A stretch of 64,000 nt of DNA from Maylandia zebra (taxonomy: Eukaryota > Chordata > Actinopteri > Cichliformes > Cichlidae), in assembly GCF_041146795.1 (NCBI RefSeq), contig NC_135182.1, forward strand, positions 4,448,509-4,512,508. The letters run 5' to 3'. A model generated the notes under the pieces. That model did not search any database. It had not been told where the DNA came from and was given only the letters and a program-made list of their open reading frames with translations. Positions 60,001 through 64,000 of this stretch are shown in pieces (position 1 is the stretch's first letter; each line of letters starts with the position of its first letter). The position numbers and the translations under genes are program-made.

Positions 60001-63000
60001 GACATCTGTTTTCCTGTGCGGAGGTAAGTGGGGGAGTATGGGAGCAGTAATGAATGTTTAATTAGGCATTTCCTGAGTAATAAACAGAAGATCCCTACCA
60101 GCCCAGGTAATGCATACATGCAGCATGCATAATGCATGTCAGACACTCTTTGGTCGTTTGAAAAAAAAAATACCAGCGACACCGTCAGACTGTCCGATTT
60201 TGAACACACAAGCCAAGGTCGAGGTTACTGCGTCCCGCGCTGTCACTGCTGACCTCTAATTACAGGTTGATTTGACAGTGGCTATAATTTAATGACTAGT
60301 TCTCCCTCTTCTGCCTATTTCCAGCAGGAGGCTTGGCAATTACTAGTATGGAGTGCATGTATGTAGTTTATATATGCTTAGTATGTCCTTTACAAAAGTG
60401 GAGTTATTGTGAACATGGGCTGTAATTTAAAATGTGAGCCCAACACAAGTGTTTGGTACTCCTAGAGGATATTTTAACGTAACAAATGTGTGTGGGCAGG
60501 AAATGCTGGTAACACTAAAAGCTAGAGGAATCAATGAACTTGAGTCAAAATCTAAAAACCTTTCAGTACGTCATCTAACTGATTACACAAGTGTAGTGGT
60601 GCTTAATAACTCCCGTAAGCTGTTTCTGCTGTCTTCTGTTTAGTTACATTTCCTTTTAAGTGAGGGTTTACCATTTAACCAGAGAAGTGTTTCAAGGGAA
60701 CTAGGAAGAGGGCACTTCCGCATGAAAACACATCTAAAATGACCGTGTGTGTGTGCGCTTTTCTTCTGTTTTCTTATTTAAAGGGCCCTTTGTATCATAA
60801 GTCAGTGCTCCATGTCGTCCAGCGGGTGGAGCCCTGGGGGGTTAACGGGGGGAGATGGGGGAGTTAATATTGCCCTGGAGTGCCTCAGTCTACAGTAACA
60901 AAGAGCGCTCCAGGTTGCCAGGCATCTGAAACGACTCTCCCCTGGGAGATGAAGAAGGGTATGGAGGTAGAGGGGGGAGACGGCCGGCGGGTAATCCTGA
61001 CACTGATCAGTTTCATTAAGAGCAATGAAAGAGCAGAAGAAAGGATGAACGTGAAGAAATGATATGGCCAGTGTTGTTTGGTGGTAAGTTAGAGTGTCAG
61101 CTGGAGTGATGGCCGGCGCTTTAATGGATCTCCATTATCATGGCATTGTGGAAAGCACATCACAGTAGCGGTAGCTGACTGCATAGACGGGTCTTAAACA
61201 TGATGAATTACCTATTATTTCTCCATTTACTAATGTAATATCTCATTATCATCATTAACCAGTTATAAGAAATGCCCACTGTGTTTTCTTCTCTTCGAAA
61301 GCACAAAGAGATGTCTTCAGATGACTTGTTTTTATCTTTCAAATTACCCAAAATATATAGATACTGTCTTGTCTTTTACATGAAAAGCAGCTGGGCACAT
61401 TTTGAGAAGTTGTCAAAACGCTTTATTCTTACACCGGCTCCCCTGATAGGCTGTCGTCATGTGTCATCTATTTTTAGTAGTCGCATTTGGCTTTATTTAA
61501 GCACGAGTAAAAGCTCCGGCAGCTGATATGACATGGATAAATTCATCGCTTGACTGGCAAGTTAGCCCGATCATCAAGTCAGCATGCCAACTAAGTGCTC
61601 GATATCATGAAGGAATTTTTGAGGGGGGGTTGCCAGGTTGTCATGGATACCTGCAGCACAGTGGGGTCTTGGTCGTATCCTGCTCTGTTTACTTTGGGCC
61701 GTTTATGTGACTGGACAGATGCATCATTCAGCAGAAAGCGCAGCCTACAGGTAGAGCCCAAACAGTGTGGCTCCACGTCCATTAATAATGGCTCTGCTGT
61801 CAGAACAGGAGGCCCTTATGGAGTCACTGTGACTCTGCAGTGAAGTCCGGTTTGCTGGCAGCACTTGTCAGTCTTTGTTGAGGGTTTTTTTGTTTTCTTT
61901 TTACGCTATTACCTCACCTAGTGGCTCTGTGGAGATCCCACAAGGCTGATGCACAGTGATAAATGCAGTGCTGCTCCAGTTTAATTTCATCAGAGTGGAG
62001 CGCTGATGTCATGAAATATCATGGGGTCCAGCAGGAAAGAGGTTTTGTGTAGCTCCTCGGATAATGAGCTCTGCTGTTGTGGAGTATAGAGTGAACATAT
62101 ACTGCAGACACTAAATACTGAACTCTTACTCTGTTTGTTTTCCCTTTGAGTCAAGGTTTTCTATTTCACACGCTTCTTAAATATGTCCCGTGTAATTTAT
62201 CTGCTGTTTGTAATGATGCATTCACGGTGCTTATTTATGCGTCGGATCGCAGAAGGCCATAAAGCCACACTTGCTAAATACAGGTATTAATGGTGATCAC
62301 GTCTTTTGTAAGCACAGTTTTAACAGATGTGAGAACAGCCCCCCTATTTTTGTGTCTTGTTTTTTATAGCTTGTTTGTGTCTTTCTCATTTCTTTGTGCA
62401 GGGTGACCCTAAGTTGCCTCTGGGAGTCTGAATGCTGAATTAATTCGGCATGGTTTCGTTTTTCATTTAGTCTTCAATATGTCCTATTTTTTTCTTTTCT
62501 TTTTTTAGGGAAGGAATCCTTTTTTCCTTGAACCTGCCATCATCATCGCAATTACAGACGGCAACAAGTTGACCAGCAGCGGCGGTGTCCAAGATGAGGT
62601 CAGCCTGCATCTCCAATCAGGAGAGCGTTCTGTTTGTTTGGGTGATACTTTAGGAGTCTAACCGCACCACGTCAAACTTTACCAAACCCTCGTCCTTTGA
62701 CTGTGATTAAGATGGCTAAAGTTTAAACCACAGAAGCTCTACTGTGAAGTGCTTTATCATATTGTCCACTCACATAATAACAAAGCTACTTTTCATGCTT
62801 AGAAGTGTTATCAGTAGCTTTGTTATTATTGTCTTAGAAACAGAGAAGTTTGATGTACTTACTTATTGATTAATCATTTGGTCCTAAAACATCAAGGAAG
62901 ACAACTTCCCCAGCTGACACATTCAGCAGAAAAAAACCCAAAAACCTTAATTTATTCTCATCAAAATCTAAAAATACCAATGAAGAGTCTCATTTGTGTC

Positions 63001-63667
63001 CAACACCAGTAATATTTTTGGCATTTTTATTGAATTTATTAAAACAGCTACTTTTTAATCATTGATTGCACTTCCTGTTTTGACTGATTAAACACTCTTG
63101 AAAATGTAGAAAATAAAGAAAAATCATTGCTCAGTATGAAAATGCACTATTTTTTTTTTCTTTACAAATGCAGTAAACAGTCATGTTTTCAACCTATGCA
63201 AACAAAAATTATATAGGCAGTTACTTTTAAATTCCTTTAGCCCAAATTATGACAAAGGGTATAACTGCAAGGTTAGAAGTGCGAGCTGAGCCCTCCGTGC
63301 CACTTTAATACCCTGTAAATGAAGGCACTTTATCAATACCGCCGTAAAAGTGTTGTTCATTTACTGCCCAAGTTTCCCCACAGTAACCTAAAACAAACGG
63401 CGATATTAGAGAGAACAGCAACACAGTAAATCTGTTCTAACGCAGGTCTGTCATCTCATCCTGTGATCTGTTTCATTGTCCAGCTACATCTACCTCTGAC
63501 CACGCCGCTGCCGGGCAGCGAGCTGACGAAGGAGCCGTTTCGCTGGGACCAGCGTCTGTTTGCTTTGGTGCTACGTATCTCCGGCAACACTTCGGTGGAG
63601 CCCGAGCCCCTCGGCGGCGTCCCGTCTGACGATTCTCCAATCACCCCCATGTGTGAGGTCACTGGAG
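57095..63667 (+). CDS. ints6: Integrator complex subunit 6, N-terminal exons (partial)
   Basis: Five coding exons lie in the window: 57095-57205, 57344-57421, 58032-58181, 62509-62598 and 63484-63667; the gene continues beyond the right edge. They give the first 204 residues, starting MPVLLFLIDTSASMNQRTHL. This is the von Willebrand factor A domain of INTS6, with the metal-ion (MIDAS) motif DTSAS at residues 9-13. Further typical stretches are DIAKGAVETFMK, GLTTIGQSLRNAFDLLNLNR, PFFLEPAIIIAITDG and GSELTKEPFRWDQRLFALVL. INTS6 is part of the Integrator complex, which acts in the nucleus on snRNA 3'-end processing and promoter-proximal Pol II termination, and helps recruit PP2A. Intron 3 is about 4.3 kb. 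The donor after exon 4 reads GTCAGC, weaker than the rest, but the exon matches the family. Confidence 0.95.
58910..59205 (+). repeat. tRNA-derived SINE in INTS6 intron 3
   Basis: The head has AGGTGGTAGAGCGGGTCATC (A-box region) and GGTCGACGGATCAATCCCCG (B-box region). The body has TTGAACCCTGTTGCCCC and ends GGCGACAGGCGCTATATAGC. It is the same family as 6,205, better preserved. Confidence 0.75.
60240..60310. promoter_or_regulatory. candidate conserved intronic element
   Basis: In INTS6 intron 3. It holds CCTCTAATTACAGG and TTTAATGACTAG, two homeodomain-type cores, in higher-complexity DNA. By-eye judgement only. Confidence 0.2.
61090..61190. promoter_or_regulatory. candidate conserved intronic element
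   Basis: In INTS6 intron 3. TTTAATGGATCTCCATTATC with CATGGCATTGTGG follows the CpG-containing GGCCGGCGC. It resembles a conserved element by composition, without an alignment. Confidence 0.2.
62774..62829. repeat. perfect 17-bp hairpin in INTS6 intron 4
   Basis: ATAATAACAAAGCTACT (62,774-62,790) is mirrored exactly at 62,813-62,829 around a 22-nt loop. It is isolated, with no transposon ends seen. Confidence 0.7.
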
Positions 63668-64000
63668 GTAGGCGGACTGATACGAGCTGCTGGTTGTTGT
63701 GTACTTACAGATCAGCTCTGACAGGCATTTCTCAGCTTTTAAGTACACTCGGTTTGCCTTTTGTAGCTCTGGAGTTTATGTACTGATTCATATGCTTTAT
63801 ATGCCGAAGTTTCAAAGATGATTTAAGAGCATTTAAAGACAGGACAGGTTTTATGGAAGAGCTGCACCATGGGTAATGCAGTCTGAAGTGCTTGTCGGGT
63901 ACTTCACTTTAAGTTGGTGATGTTAAGGAGTTGTTGTTTTTTTTTTTTTTTTATTATTATTATTGTATCACGCATGGAAACATAACCAGCATACAAGGAA
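63668..64000. other. INTS6 intron 5, start
   Basis: The window ends inside this intron. It holds a T-run and a TTA microsatellite (about 63,935-63,965). Confidence 0.7.

Noticed and set aside
1-64000. CRISPR array, bacterial operon or integrated viral system
   Set aside because: No regularly spaced repeats with unique spacers and no prokaryotic gene organisation; the window is ordinary vertebrate DNA with split genes.

Overview
The window looks like a nuclear segment of a ray-finned (teleost) fish, probably a percomorph and possibly cichlid-like. It has vertebrate split genes with GT-AG introns, AT-rich intergenic DNA, and repeat families I know from teleosts (RTE and L2 LINEs, a restriction-like-endonuclease LINE, Tc1/mariner, hAT and piggyBac-like elements, tRNA-derived SINEs). 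The species is not determined.

Three protein-coding genes fill the right 60%: DHRS12 (+, complete, 10 coding exons, 26,483-30,681), WDFY2 (-, complete, 11 coding exons, 35,393-53,757) and INTS6 (+, first 5 coding exons, 57,095-63,667, running off the right edge). These three are also neighbours on human chromosome 13q14, so this is an old conserved block. DHRS12 and WDFY2 converge; WDFY2 and INTS6 are head to head, about 3.3 kb apart. I assembled the exons by hand from splice sites, reading frame and homology remembered from the human proteins. The joined lengths are 318 codons (DHRS12), 402 codons (WDFY2) and 204 complete codons so far (INTS6), each with consistent phase.

The left 26 kb has no protein-coding gene I can support. 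From 1 to 9 kb it is mostly unassigned DNA with a few decayed repeats and one homeodomain-site-rich stretch that may be a conserved element. From 9.2 to 14.5 kb there is a nest of transposons: a foldback-like element filled with AGAATTCT palindromes and carrying a piggyBac-like insertion, then a DD41D-type Tc1/mariner element inserted in an RTE LINE.

From 16.7 to 26.1 kb lies a Pol III gene cluster: three intact 5S rRNA genes (two +, one -), at least eight broken or decayed 5S copies, and two intron-containing tRNA-Leu(CAA) genes on the minus strand. Several 5S copies carry the same TATA-like upstream sequence. Most of the recognisable copies also carry a 14-15 bp motif resembling the CTCF core, 12-17 bp past the 3' end of the 5S sequence. 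That coupling is the most interesting signal I found and could mark an insulator-like domain. It is a motif reading only, not evidence of binding.

The WDFY2 introns hold several transposon insertions, including a LINE fragment with a long intact frame and a hAT element with a clean 8-bp target duplication inserted at the end of an older transposon. I found no CRISPR array, no retroviral element I could support, and no bacterial-type system.
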